DNA of 64,000 bases, taken from NCBI RefSeq assembly GCF_002020135.1, contig NZ_MPZS01000002.1, positions 803,682-867,681 of the forward strand. Reading direction: 5' to 3'. Of the stretch, positions 21,597 to 30,237 are shown one piece after another. The notes below the pieces were generated by a model, which had not been told where the DNA came from, did no database searches, and saw only the letters and a program-made list of their open reading frames with translations. The translations under genes were made by a program, and so were the position numbers. This DNA is from Thioclava marina. Lineage in GTDB: Bacteria > Pseudomonadota > Alphaproteobacteria > Rhodobacterales > Rhodobacteraceae. Position 1 is the first letter of the stretch. Every line of letters begins with the position of its first letter.

Positions 21597-22720
21597 TCGA
21601 AGATGACGACCTGCCGGATCGCCTCGCCCGCTGCGAGCCGCTCGAAGCCCTCGTTGATTTCTTCGAGCTTCAGACGATGGGTCATCAGTTCCGGGATCGG
21701 AAGCTGCCCCTGCACCATCATCTGCGCGAAACGCGGAATGTCGCGGACCGGCACACAAGACCCCATGTAAGAGCCCTTCAGCGCGTGCTCGTTCGCAGTG
21801 AGCGACACGGCCGGGATCTTGAATTCGGCCTGCGGATTCGGCAGGCCCGCCGTGACGGTTGTGCCGCCCCGCCGGGTGATCGCATAGGCGAATTGCAGCG
21901 CCGGGACCGCACCAGCCAGTTCCACCGCAAGATCGACGCCACCGCCGGTGAGGTCGCGCAGTTTTTGCACCGCACCCTCTTCGGTCGGGTTGATGGCATG
22001 GGTCGCGCCAAGTTTCAGAGCGAGGTCGCGCTTGTCCTTGGCCAGATCGACGGCAACCACCGTGCGCGCTCCCGCCGCGATCGCGCCCAAGAGCCCCGCT
22101 AGGCCCACACCGCCCAGCCCCACGACCGCGCAGCTTTGCCCGGTCTTGAGCCCACCCGAGTTCAGCACAGCACCAACCCCCGTCAGCACCGCGCAACCCA
22201 GAAGGGCGGCCTGATCAAGCGGGATGGATTTGTCGATCTTCACGCAGGAGGCCTCGGACACCACGGCGTAATCGGAAAAGGCCGAGACGCCGATATGGTG
22301 GTTCACAGGATTGCCCCCGACCGAGATGCGTTTCGATCCTGTGATGAGCGCGCCTTTACCGGCCGCGACGGCGGCAGGCTCGCACAGCGCGGGGCGGCCT
22401 TCAGCGCAGGGTACGCAATGGCCGCAGGAGGGTGCGAAAACCAGAACGACGTGATCGCCGGGCGCGAAACGGGTGACATAAGGGCCGACCGCCTCGACCA
22501 CGCCTGCCGCCTCATGGCCCAACGCCACGGGCATGTCGCGCGGGCGGTCGCCGTTGATCACCGAGAGATCGGAATGGCACAGGCCCGCCGCAGCCATCTT
22601 GATCAGCAGCTCTCCCGGACCGGGATCGTCCAGTTCGGCCTCCACGATTTCCAGCGGCTTGCTGTCGGTATAGGGGCGCGCCTTGCCCATCTCGCGCAAG
22701 AGTGCGATCCGCGTCTTCAT
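21593..22720 (-). CDS. Zinc-dependent alcohol dehydrogenase (MDR family)
   Basis: A 375-residue medium-chain dehydrogenase. Catalytic zinc ligands are seen in GLCHSDLSV and GHEAAGVVEAVG, and the structural zinc lobe in CGHCVPCAEGRPALC. The Rossmann motif is AVVGLGGVGLAG, followed by VVAVDLAKDKRDLA, where the Asp favours NAD+. I start at 22720 (MKTRIALLRE), with GGAGGAG upstream; the frame is open to 22918 but that part is basic and unlike the family. The substrate is unknown. The GGAG-rich leader and solitary position suggest its own promoter. Confidence 0.88.
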   Translation of the reverse strand: MKTRIALLREMGKARPYTDSKPLEIVEAELDDPGPGELLIKMAAAGLCHSDLSVINGDRPRDMPVALGHEAAGVVEAVGPYVTRFAPGDHVVLVFAPSCGHCVPCAEGRPALCEPAAVAAGKGALITGSKRISVGGNPVNHHIGVSAFSDYAVVSEASCVKIDKSIPLDQAALLGCAVLTGVGAVLNSGGLKTGQSCAVVGLGGVGLAGLLGAIAAGARTVVAVDLAKDKRDLALKLGATHAINPTEEGAVQKLRDLTGGGVDLAVELAGAVPALQFAYAITRRGGTTVTAGLPNPQAEFKIPAVSLTANEHALKGSYMGSCVPVRDIPRFAQMMVQGQLPIPELMTHRLKLEEINEGFERLAAGEAIRQVVIFD

Positions 22721-22797
22721 CTCCGGCTCCTCCCAAAGCGGTTTCGCGCAGCTTGGGAAAGTTCGCCGGAAGTGTCCATGCCTCCTGTCGGAGAGAG

Positions 22798-23286
22798 TCA
22801 GCCGATCACGGTAAAGGGATCGGTGAGAGGGTATTCCTCGAGGTTCGCGGTGTCCCCGATCCGGTCGATGACGGCGAAGAGGCCGGGTGCGGCCAGCGGG
22901 GTCAGGACACCGTGCCATGTGCCGCGATGCAGGTTGATCGCCTGCGCTCCATTGGTGAGAAAGGCCCGAGGCTGCCCCGGTTTGCCGTCATCATCGGGGG
23001 CGACAATGACGAGAAACGGATCGGCGCTCATCGGGATGAAGGCCTGAGAGCCCTCGGGATGGCGCTCGAGCAGATCGCAGAGATAGGGCAGCGAACGGGG
23101 CTCGGCCTTAAAGATCGAGATCCCGGCGCGGCCCCCGGTCTCGGGCCCGAAATCGAGGCACGCCCGGTCGTGGTAACGCCCACAGAGCCCGGCATTGATG
23201 ATCTTGTCGGGCGCACCGGTTGCGTCGAGCACATCGCCGAAGGGGGCGAAGGCCTGAAGCGTGAGGGGGTCTGCTTTGATCTGCAT
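22798..23286 (-). CDS. allA: Ureidoglycolate lyase
   Basis: A 162-residue cupin-type enzyme that splits ureidoglycolate to glyoxylate and urea, the last step of allantoin breakdown. Family motifs: LTLQAFAPFGDVLD at the N-terminus, HPEGSQAFIPM, and the metal-site region NLHRGTWHGVLTPL. The length equals that of E. coli AllA. It is the last of three ureide genes on this strand, separated from allE by a 90-base gap that carries a repeat element. Confidence 0.93.
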   Translation of the reverse strand: MQIKADPLTLQAFAPFGDVLDATGAPDKIINAGLCGRYHDRACLDFGPETGGRAGISIFKAEPRSLPYLCDLLERHPEGSQAFIPMSADPFLVIVAPDDDGKPGQPRAFLTNGAQAINLHRGTWHGVLTPLAAPGLFAVIDRIGDTANLEEYPLTDPFTVIG

Positions 23287-23311
23287 CGCGTGCCTTCGGT
23301 TTCGGGCGGGG

Positions 23312-23374
23312 CAAGGGGGCGTCGCCCCCTCGGGCTTGCGCCCTCACCCCCGGGATATTTTCGTCAAGAAGAAG
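23312..23374 (+). repeat. Third copy of the intergenic repeat
   Basis: It carries the hairpin GGGGGCG-T-CGCCCCC (23315-23329), then CTCACCCCCGGGATATTTTCG and CAAGAAGAAG (23342-23374). This is the same order and nearly the same bases as the right-hand copy at 11396-11457. It ends two bases before the stop of allE. The hairpin may also act as an RNA 3' end within the ureide operon. Confidence 0.72.
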
Positions 23375-23376
23375 CC

Positions 23377-24210
23377 TCAGCCCGGGAAGGGCGATCCGAG
23401 CTTCGGATGGCGGTTCACATCCTTGTAAAGCAGGTAGCGGAACGGCCGACGGCCCGCGGCGTAGCAGGCTTGCGGACAAAACGCGCGCAGCCACATGAAA
23501 TCGCCCTCTTCGACCTCGATCCAGTCCTGGTTGAGCAGGTAGACGCCGCGGCCTTGCAGCACGTAGATGCCGTGTTCCATCACGTGGGTTTCCGCGAAGG
23601 GGATCGTGCCGCCCGGCATGAAGGTGACGATATTCACATGCATGTCGTGGCGCAGATCATCGGGATCGACGAAGCGCGAGGTCGACCAGTAGCCCGAGGT
23701 ATTGGGCATTTCCTGCGGCGGCTTCTCATGATCGGCGGTAACGAAGCTGTCGGGCGCGTCGATACCCGCCACGCGCTCGTAGCGCTTGCGGACCCAGATG
23801 AAGGTCGCGGGGGTGTCATGGTCATTTGCGACCGACCATTTCGCACCGGGCGCGAGATAGGCGTATCCGCCCGGCTCCAACTCGTTGCCGATGCCATTGA
23901 TCACGAGGCGCATGTGGCCTGCAAGCAGCAAGATCACGCCCTCGCCGTCCGGATCGGGTTCGGGATCCTCCGAACCGCCGCCCGGAGCGACCTCAACGAT
24001 CAGCTCGGCGAAGGTCTCGGCAAATCCCGACAGCGGGCGGGCAAGCACCCAGGCGCGGGTCTTCTCCCAGCCGGGCAACAGCGAGATGGTGATATCGGAG
24101 AGAACCCCGCGCGGAATCACCGCATAGGAGGTGTTGAACTGGGCGCGCTCACGGGCACGCTGGTTCTGGTCGGGCAGGCCTCCGGTGGGAGCGTAATATG
24201 TGTATTCCAT
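23377..24210 (-). CDS. allE: (S)-ureidoglycine aminohydrolase
   Basis: A 277-residue bicupin enzyme that hydrolyses (S)-ureidoglycine to ureidoglycolate and ammonia. Two cupin halves are visible: the first with VILLLAGHMRLVINGIGNELEPGGYAYLAPG, the second with FAETHVMEHGIYVLQGRGVYLLN and GDFMWLRAFCPQACYA. The second half carries the metal ligands (His, His, Glu). The start at 24210 overlaps the stop of the upstream puuE-uraD gene by one base (TGATG), so the longer frame to 24240 is rejected. AllE feeds AllA directly. Confidence 0.92.
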   Translation of the reverse strand: MEYTYYAPTGGLPDQNQRARERAQFNTSYAVIPRGVLSDITISLLPGWEKTRAWVLARPLSGFAETFAELIVEVAPGGGSEDPEPDPDGEGVILLLAGHMRLVINGIGNELEPGGYAYLAPGAKWSVANDHDTPATFIWVRKRYERVAGIDAPDSFVTADHEKPPQEMPNTSGYWSTSRFVDPDDLRHDMHVNIVTFMPGGTIPFAETHVMEHGIYVLQGRGVYLLNQDWIEVEEGDFMWLRAFCPQACYAAGRRPFRYLLYKDVNRHPKLGSPFPG

Positions 24211-25625
24211 CAAAGATCCATGGCGTTCAGGCGATGCCACGCGATCCGCTCGACCTGGCGACAGGCCTCGGCGAATTCCGTGTCGCGGTCCTGATCCAGA
24301 CGGCGGCGGAAGGCGTGGAGGATTGATGCCTTCGTATTGTCTTTTACCGCGATGATGAAGGGGAAACCGAATTTTTCGGTGTAGGCCGTGTTGAGACCCT
24401 CGAAGGTGGCCCGTTCTTCATCGGTCAGCGCATCGAGCCCCGCGCTCGCCTGCTCGGCGGTGCTCTCGGCGGTGAGGCGTTTTGCCTGCGCGAGCTTGCC
24501 CGCGAGATCGGGATGCGCGGAAAGCACGCCGAGACGTTCGGACTCGCTGGCCGAGCGGAAGACGCGCGCGAGCGCGGAGGCCATGCCCTCGACCGCGTCA
24601 TGGGCCGGGCCGAGCTCGAGATCGAAGGCGCGCTGAGCGATCCACGGAGAGTGCTCGTAGATTGATCCGAAGACCTCGACGAAACGGTCGCGGCTCATCT
24701 GGCTCGGACGTTCGCGCCGCCTGTGGGGATGGGTCGCGGCCCAATGCGCGGCGATCTCGCCACGGGTCGCGAACCAGACGCCTTCATGCGAAAGAGCGTA
24801 ATCGAGGAAGCGTTTCAGTCCTGCAACCTTGCCGGGCCGTCCGATCAGGCGATTATGCAAGCCGACCGAGAACATCTTCGGCGCGCCTTCCAACCCCTCG
24901 GCATAGAGTGTGTCGAAGCTGTCCTTGAGATAAGTGAAGAACTGCTCGCCCTCGATATAGCCCGGTGCCGTGGCGAAACGCATGTCGTTGGCTTCGAGCG
25001 TGTAGGGGATCACCAGCTGGTCGCGATCGCCGACTTCGAGCCAGTAGGGAAGATCGTCATCATAGGTGTCCGAGATCCAGTCGAACCCGCCCTCTTCGGC
25101 GGTCAGGCGCACGGTGTTGGCAGAACAACGACCGGTGTACCAGCCGCGTGGGCGCTCACCGACGACCTCGGTGTGCAGGCGGATCGCCTCGACGATCTGG
25201 CTGCGCTCGTCCTCTTCGGCCATGTCCTTGTGCTCGACCCATTTGAGGCCGTGAGACGCGATCTCCCAGCCCGCCTCCTTCATGGCCGCGACCTGTTCGG
25301 GGGCGCGGGCGAGCGCGGTGGCGACGCCATAGATGGTCAGCGGTACGCTCAGCCCGGTGAAGAGCCGGTGCAGCCGCCAGAACCCGGCGCGCGCGCCGTA
25401 TTCGTAAATCGATTCCATGTTCCAGTGGCGCTGGCCGGGCCATTGCGCCGCGCCCGCAATATCCGACAGGAACGCCTCCGAGGCGGCATCCCCGTGCAGG
25501 ACGCAATTCTCGCCGCCCTCTTCGAAATTGAGCACCATCGAGATCGCGACACGTGCACCGCCGGGCCATCGCGGATCGGGAGTGGTGCGGCCATAGCCGC
25601 GCAGATCGCGGGGGTAGCGGGTCAT
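24210..25625 (-). CDS. Fused allantoinase PuuE / OHCU decarboxylase UraD
   Basis: A 471-residue two-domain protein. Residues 1-305 are a polysaccharide deacetylase-type, cofactor-independent allantoinase (PuuE): YPRDLRGYGRTTPDPRWPGGARVAISMVLNFEEG, then WYTGRCSANT and FATAPGYIEGEQF. Residues from about 310 are 2-oxo-4-hydroxy-4-carboxy-5-ureidoimidazoline decarboxylase (UraD), with the conserved SAHPDLAGKLA and FPFIIAVKDNTKASIL. The fusion makes S-allantoin from OHCU and then opens it to allantoate. I start at 25625 (MTRYPRD). Uricase, HIU hydrolase and allantoate amidohydrolase are not in the window. Confidence 0.9.
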   Translation of the reverse strand: MTRYPRDLRGYGRTTPDPRWPGGARVAISMVLNFEEGGENCVLHGDAASEAFLSDIAGAAQWPGQRHWNMESIYEYGARAGFWRLHRLFTGLSVPLTIYGVATALARAPEQVAAMKEAGWEIASHGLKWVEHKDMAEEDERSQIVEAIRLHTEVVGERPRGWYTGRCSANTVRLTAEEGGFDWISDTYDDDLPYWLEVGDRDQLVIPYTLEANDMRFATAPGYIEGEQFFTYLKDSFDTLYAEGLEGAPKMFSVGLHNRLIGRPGKVAGLKRFLDYALSHEGVWFATRGEIAAHWAATHPHRRRERPSQMSRDRFVEVFGSIYEHSPWIAQRAFDLELGPAHDAVEGMASALARVFRSASESERLGVLSAHPDLAGKLAQAKRLTAESTAEQASAGLDALTDEERATFEGLNTAYTEKFGFPFIIAVKDNTKASILHAFRRRLDQDRDTEFAEACRQVERIAWHRLNAMDL

Positions 25626-25709
25626 CGGGAGGCTCCAATTCTGTCGAACATCGACAGGAAAGAGCAAAATTCAGGAAAGGGAAAGGGGGACTGACCTATC
25701 CGGCCTCTC

Positions 25710-27197
25710 TCAAACCGCGGCAATAGTCGCCTGTACCGCCTTCTGCCACGCACCGTAACGCGCTTCACGCGCGGCCTCCTCCATCTGCGGGGTGAAGTTA
25801 CGGTCGAGCGCCCAGGAGGTCGCGAACTCGTCGGGTTCGGGGCAGAGACCCGCCTTGTAGCCCGCGAGCCAGGCCGCGCCGAGCGCCGTTGTCTCGAGAA
25901 CCTTCGGGCGATCCACGGGCGCACCGAGAATATCCGACAGGAACTGCATCGCCCAGTCCGACGCCGTCATGCCGCCATCGACACGCAAGGTTGGCCGCGC
26001 ATCGTCGGACCAGTCGGCCTGCATCGCCTCCAGCAAATCGCGGGTCTGGAAACCGACCGATTCAAGCGCTGCACGGGCAAACTCGGCGGGGCCGGAATTG
26101 CGGGTCAGGCCGAAGACCGCTCCACGGCAATCGGGGTTCCAATAAGGCGCGCCGAGGCCGGTAAAGGCGGGCACGATGATCACCTCCTGCTCGGGGTCGG
26201 CGGCTTCCGCGAGGCTTTGCGTGTCGCCCGCCGACTCGATGATCTTCAGCCCGTCGCGCAACCATTGCACCACCGCGCCCGCAATGAAGATCGAGCCTTC
26301 GAGCGCGTAGGTGACCTTGCCGTCGAGCTGATAGGCGATGGTCGTCAGAAGCCGGTTTTCCGAGCGCACCATCTGATCGCCCGTGTTGAGCAGTGCGAAA
26401 CAGCCCGTGCCATAGGTCGATTTCAGCATCCCCGGCTTGAAACAGGCCTGCCCCACGGTCGCGGCCTGCTGATCGCCCGCGACGCCGAGGATCGGGATTT
26501 CGACGCCGAAGTGGCCGGGGTCGGTCACACCGAACTCGGCGGCGCAGTCCTTGACCTCGGGCAGCATCCCAATCGGCACGCCGAGCTTTTCCGCGATGGT
26601 CGTCGACCAGCGCCCCTTGGCGATGTCGTAAAGCATCGTGCGTGCGGCGTTGGTGGCGTCGGTCGCATGTGCCTTGCCGCCGGTTAGCTTCCAGATCAGC
26701 CAGCTGTCGATCGTGCCGAAGGCGAGCTTGCCCGCCTCGGCGGCCTCACGCGCGCCCTCGACGTTTTCCAGAAGCCAGCGCAGCTTGGTGGCCGAGAAAT
26801 AGGGATCGACCAGAAGGCCGGTGCGAGATGTGACCACCTCTTCGAATCCGTCTTCGCGCAGGTCGCGACAATAGTTGGCGGTGCGTCGATCCTGCCAGAC
26901 GATGGCGTTATGGATCGGCTGGCCCGTCTCGCGGTCCCAGACGACGGTCGTCTCGCGCTGATTGGTGATGCCGATCCCGGCGATATCGGACGCCGCGATC
27001 CCGGCCGTCTCGATTGCCTCGCGCGAGGTCGCCAGCACGCTCTCCCAGATCTCGGTCGCGTCGTGTTCGACCCAACCGGAATGCGGGAAATGCTGTGTGA
27101 ATTCCTGTTGCGCGGAGGCGAGAGGCGTCAGAGCGGCATCAAACACGATCGCGCGCGAGGACGTGGTGCCCTGATCGATTGCCAGAATATACCCCAT
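25710..27197 (-). CDS. glpK: Glycerol kinase
   Basis: A 495-residue FGGY-family kinase that phosphorylates glycerol to glycerol 3-phosphate. Seen: [16 protein letters not shown] at the N-terminus, [50 protein letters not shown] ATP-site motifs, [12 protein letters not shown], and [16 protein letters not shown]. It starts 21 bases after glpD ends, so glpD-glpK form an operon. No glycerol facilitator or importer lies next to them in this window. Confidence 0.96.
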   Translation of the reverse strand: MGYILAIDQGTTSSRAIVFDAALTPLASAQQEFTQHFPHSGWVEHDATEIWESVLATSREAIETAGIAASDIAGIGITNQRETTVVWDRETGQPIHNAIVWQDRRTANYCRDLREDGFEEVVTSRTGLLVDPYFSATKLRWLLENVEGAREAAEAGKLAFGTIDSWLIWKLTGGKAHATDATNAARTMLYDIAKGRWSTTIAEKLGVPIGMLPEVKDCAAEFGVTDPGHFGVEIPILGVAGDQQAATVGQACFKPGMLKSTYGTGCFALLNTGDQMVRSENRLLTTIAYQLDGKVTYALEGSIFIAGAVVQWLRDGLKIIESAGDTQSLAEAADPEQEVIIVPAFTGLGAPYWNPDCRGAVFGLTRNSGPAEFARAALESVGFQTRDLLEAMQADWSDDARPTLRVDGGMTASDWAMQFLSDILGAPVDRPKVLETTALGAAWLAGYKAGLCPEPDEFATSWALDRNFTPQMEEAAREARYGAWQKAVQATIAAV

Positions 27198-27218
27198 GCG
27201 CTCCTCCCCCTTGCCGTG

Positions 27219-28787
27219 TCAGCCCGCGTGCTCCTCCAGCCACGCGGAGACAGAGTTGACCTGATCGGCGTCGAGCCGCAAGCCCAGCTTCGTGCGCCGC
27301 CAGATCACGTCCTCGACCTTACGCGCCCATTCCTTGTCCACCAGCCAGCGCAGCTCGGCCTCGGTCAGCGTCGCGCCGAAATCTCGGCCCAGATAGTCGC
27401 GGGTCTTGGCCGCACCAAGGATAGCCCAAGCCTCGGTGCCGTAATGGCGGATCATTCGCTCCGCCCATTTGCGATCCACGAAGGGGTAGTCCTGCGAAAG
27501 CTTGGCGATCTTCGCGCCGACCTCCTCGGGGGCGAAATCGCCGCCCGGCAGATGCGCGTCTTTCGTCCACGGTCCGCCCATTCCCGGCAGGTGCGGACGG
27601 AGCTTGGCAAGCGCATGCTCGGCCAGGCGCCGATAGGTCGTGATCTTGCCGCCGAAGACATGCAGCGCCGCGGGCTGACCTGCGGGCGCGTCGAGCGAAA
27701 GCACATATTCGCGCGTCGCCGCCGTGGCCGAACTCGCCCCGTCTTCATAGAGCGGGCGCACGCCGGAATAGGTCCAGACGACATCGTCGGCCGTGACCTC
27801 TTCCTTGAAATATTGCGAGGCGAAATCGCACAGGTAATCGCGTTCTTCTTCGGTGCATTCGGCAGTCAACGGCGAGCCCTCATGCGCGGCCTCGGTCGTG
27901 CCGATCAGGGTGAAGTCCTGCTCGTAGGGAATGGCAAAGATGATCCGCCCGTCCGAGCCCTGGAAGAAATAGCATTTGTCGTGATCGTAGAGCTTGCGGG
28001 TCACGATGTGGCTGCCGCGCACGAGGCGGACATGCTCACGGCTGGCGCTGGCCATCGTACCTTTCAAAATCTGCTCGACCCAGGGGCCGCCCGCATTGAC
28101 CACCGCGCGGGCGAGATGCTCCTCGCGCCCGTTCGGGCCTTCGGTTGTGACGATCCAGTGGCCGCCGTCGCGGCGTGCCTCGATCACCTTGGTGCGCACC
28201 CGAATATCGGCACCGCGCGCCTCGGCATCGCGCGCGTTTAGCACCACAAGCCGCGCATCCTGCACCCAGCCATCCGAATATTCGAACGCATGCACGAACT
28301 CGTCCTTGAGCGGCGCGCCCTCGGGGCTGCCCCGCAGATCAAGCCGTTTCGTTCCCGGCAGCAGGTGCTGCCCGCCCAGGTGATCGTAGAGAAACAGGCC
28401 CGAGCGGATCATCCAGGACGGGCGCTTGCCCTTCATCCAGGGCATCACGGTCGAAAGCATCTTGGATACGGGTGTATCGCTCTCGAAGCGCATATTGGCG
28501 CTGTAGGGCAAAACGAAACGCATCGGCCAGGAGATATGCGGCATTGCGCGGATCAGCACCTCGCGCTCGCTGAGCGCCTCGCGTACAAGGTTGATCTCGA
28601 GATATTCGAGATAACGCAGCCCACCGTGGAAAAGCTTGGTCGAGGCCGAGGACGTCGCCTGCGCCAGATCGCCCATCTCGGCCAGCCTCACCCGCAAGCC
28701 GCGGCCCGCCGCGTCGCGCGCGATCCCGCAACCGTTCACGCCCCCGCCGATCACGAAGAGGTCCACCGCGTCCGTTCTTGCCGTCAT
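27219..28787 (-). CDS. glpD: Aerobic glycerol-3-phosphate dehydrogenase
   Basis: A 522-residue FAD enzyme of the inner membrane that oxidises glycerol 3-phosphate to dihydroxyacetone phosphate and passes electrons to ubiquinone. The FAD-binding Rossmann motif is DLFVIGGGVNGCGIARDAAGRG, followed by SSASTKLFHGGLRYLEYLE, PYEQDFTLIGTTEAAHEG and TYSGVRPLYEDGASSATAATREY. I start at 28787 (MTARTDAVD), with AGGAGACGGAAAG upstream; the frame is open to 28814. It is the first gene of the glp pair. Confidence 0.95.
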   Translation of the reverse strand: MTARTDAVDLFVIGGGVNGCGIARDAAGRGLRVRLAEMGDLAQATSSASTKLFHGGLRYLEYLEINLVREALSEREVLIRAMPHISWPMRFVLPYSANMRFESDTPVSKMLSTVMPWMKGKRPSWMIRSGLFLYDHLGGQHLLPGTKRLDLRGSPEGAPLKDEFVHAFEYSDGWVQDARLVVLNARDAEARGADIRVRTKVIEARRDGGHWIVTTEGPNGREEHLARAVVNAGGPWVEQILKGTMASASREHVRLVRGSHIVTRKLYDHDKCYFFQGSDGRIIFAIPYEQDFTLIGTTEAAHEGSPLTAECTEEERDYLCDFASQYFKEEVTADDVVWTYSGVRPLYEDGASSATAATREYVLSLDAPAGQPAALHVFGGKITTYRRLAEHALAKLRPHLPGMGGPWTKDAHLPGGDFAPEEVGAKIAKLSQDYPFVDRKWAERMIRHYGTEAWAILGAAKTRDYLGRDFGATLTEAELRWLVDKEWARKVEDVIWRRTKLGLRLDADQVNSVSAWLEEHAG

Positions 28788-28917
28788 CTTTCCGTCTCCT
28801 GCATGCCCTAGCAAAGGGATGCGACTCGTTCGTCAATGTTCGCTTTCTCTAATATAGAAAATTTTCGCGCATTTTCGAGCGAATTTCGCGCAACGTTTCG
28901 ATGACAGTCACGCGACG
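28788..28917 (-). promoter_or_regulatory. glpD promoter region with TTCG-type repeats
   Basis: An AT-rich leader upstream of glpD. It contains GTTCGTCAATGTTCGC (about 28828-28843), TTTTCGCGC (28862-28870) and the inverted repeat TTCG-AG-CGAA (28874-28883). GlpR of the DeoR family is known to bind TTCG-centred sites in E. coli, so these are candidate operators. No glpR gene is in the window. Confidence 0.35.
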
Positions 28918-28946
28918 AAAACGACCGCCATACCCTTGGCGGCCGT
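28918..28946 (-). terminator. Terminator of dps
   Basis: On the minus strand, ACGGCCGCC (28946-28938) pairs with GGCGGTCGT (28929-28921), with one G-U pair and an 8-base loop, then TTTT. It lies 34 bases after the dps stop and upstream of the glpD promoter. Confidence 0.75.
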
Positions 28947-28979
28947 TCGTCTCGACGCTGGAGCCGGAGAGGTCGCGCG

Positions 28980-29417
28980 TCAAGCGCGCGAGGCCTTCAT
29001 CATCCAGATTTCCTTCTCGTGCCATTCCAGCCGATCGGTGAGTACGCCCGCCGAGACCTCGTCGCCCGCCTCCTGCGCGGTGGTGATCGCGTCGCGCAAC
29101 TTCGCGGCCAGCGCGCCATGCGCCGAGATCAGCGCATCGACCATCGCCTCGGCCGATTGGGCACGCGCGGGGGCATCCCCGGCCAGCGTCGTCAGCTCCG
29201 AGAGCGTGCCCGGCGCATAGGCCCCGAGGCAGCGGATCCGCTCGGCAATCTCGTCGAGCGCTTCCCAGAGGTTTTGATATTGCTCTTCAAAGAGCGCGTG
29301 GAACTGGCGGAATTGCGGCCCCTCGACATTCCAGTGATAGCCGTGGGTCTGGACGTAAAGGCCGAAGGTCTGGCCCAGAATATTGGTCATGCTGTCGATA
29401 TTGGCTTGCTGGCTCAT
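28980..29417 (-). CDS. dps: Dps-family ferritin-like DNA protection protein
   Basis: A 145-residue four-helix protein of the Dps family, which oxidises Fe2+ with peroxide and stores the iron in a 12-subunit shell. The ferroxidase signature lies in LYVQTHGYHWNVEGPQFRQFHALFEEQYQNLWEALDEIAERIR, with the conserved His, Asp and Glu. It lacks a long Lys-rich N-terminal tail, so DNA binding is uncertain. It lies 58 bases downstream of the peroxiredoxin gene on the same strand, beyond a strong hairpin, and belongs to the same oxidative-stress block. Confidence 0.92.
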   Translation of the reverse strand: MSQQANIDSMTNILGQTFGLYVQTHGYHWNVEGPQFRQFHALFEEQYQNLWEALDEIAERIRCLGAYAPGTLSELTTLAGDAPARAQSAEAMVDALISAHGALAAKLRDAITTAQEAGDEVSAGVLTDRLEWHEKEIWMMKASRA

Positions 29418-29444
29418 GGCGAGCTCCTCCTTGGGCGGACTAGA

Positions 29445-29466
29445 CCCCGGCGGCGTACCGCCGGGG
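29445..29466 (-). terminator. GC-rich hairpin between peroxiredoxin and dps
   Basis: A perfect 9-base stem CCCCGGCGG / CCGCCGGGG with a tetraloop, nine bases past the peroxiredoxin stop. Only a weak T-run follows, so it may attenuate or protect the RNA end rather than terminate fully. Confidence 0.6.
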
Positions 29467-29474
29467 TGTTCGGA

Positions 29475-30119
29475 TCAGATCTGACGGGTCGAAAAGTACC
29501 AGTCGACCGTGTTGTAGCCCTCACCGGCGCGGGCTTGCGCGGCTTCCGGCGTGGCCGGCGTCGGGACGATCACTTCGTCACCCGGCTTCCAGTTCTCCGG
29601 CATCGCGCATTTGTGCTCTTCGGCAGTCTGGAGCGCGACCAGGAGACGGTAGATCTCGTCGATCGAACGGCCCGCGACCATCGGGTAGTAGACCATGGCG
29701 CGCAGCACGCCGTTGGGGTCGATGATGAAGGTTGCGCGCACCGCCGAGGTGTCCGACGCGCCCGGCTGGATCATGCCGTAAGCCTGCGCCACGGTCATCG
29801 AGAGGTCGGCGATGATCGGGAATTTGATCTCGGTCCCGAACTTCTCCTTGATGTTGAGCATCCAGGCGATGTGCGAGTAGTGGCTGTCGATCGAGAGACC
29901 CAGCAGCTCGGTATTGCGCGCTTCGAATTCGTCCTGCTTCTTCGCGAAGGCGATGAATTCGGTGGTGCAGACCGGTGTGAAGTCGGCCGGGTGCGAGAAC
30001 AGGATCAGCCACTTGCCCTTGTAGTCCTCGAGGGTCTTCTGGCCGTGGGTCGTGGGCGCGTCGAAAGCCGGTGCGGGGGCATTCAGCTGCGGCATTTTGG
30101 GTTGGGTCACTTCGGTCAT
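29475..30119 (-). CDS. 1-Cys-type (Prx6 group) peroxiredoxin
   Basis: A 214-residue thiol peroxidase of the AhpC/TSA superfamily, Prx6 group. The peroxidatic Cys51 lies in SHPADFTPVCTTE. The C-terminal dimerisation domain is present (YYPMVAGRSIDEIYRLLVALQTAE). A second Cys171 sits in HKCAMPENWKPG, as in archaeal Prx6 relatives. I start at 30119 (MTEVTQPK) because GGAG is six bases upstream; an ATG at 30131 is also possible. The gene is divergent from oxyR, which fits control by peroxide. Confidence 0.92.
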   Translation of the reverse strand: MTEVTQPKMPQLNAPAPAFDAPTTHGQKTLEDYKGKWLILFSHPADFTPVCTTEFIAFAKKQDEFEARNTELLGLSIDSHYSHIAWMLNIKEKFGTEIKFPIIADLSMTVAQAYGMIQPGASDTSAVRATFIIDPNGVLRAMVYYPMVAGRSIDEIYRLLVALQTAEEHKCAMPENWKPGDEVIVPTPATPEAAQARAGEGYNTVDWYFSTRQI

Positions 30120-30237
30120 GTTCGTCTCCATCTGTCTTGCGCGTTTCGTGTTCGCTGTTTCGATGAGAGAGATTTAGAGTATGGCCAGTGATAGCTGAAA
30201 TTGATTATAATGATCTCTGTTATAGAGGTTTTCGATA
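30120..30237. promoter_or_regulatory. Peroxiredoxin / oxyR divergent promoter region
   Basis: A 118-base gap with a strongly AT-rich core (30185-30238). It holds ATAG at 30191-30194 and again at 30222-30225, and TATAA / TTATA flanking TGATCTCTG. Only about half of the E. coli OxyR consensus (ATAG-N7-CTAT-N7-ATAG-N7-CTAT) is matched. It is the likely OxyR site by position. Confidence 0.45.
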
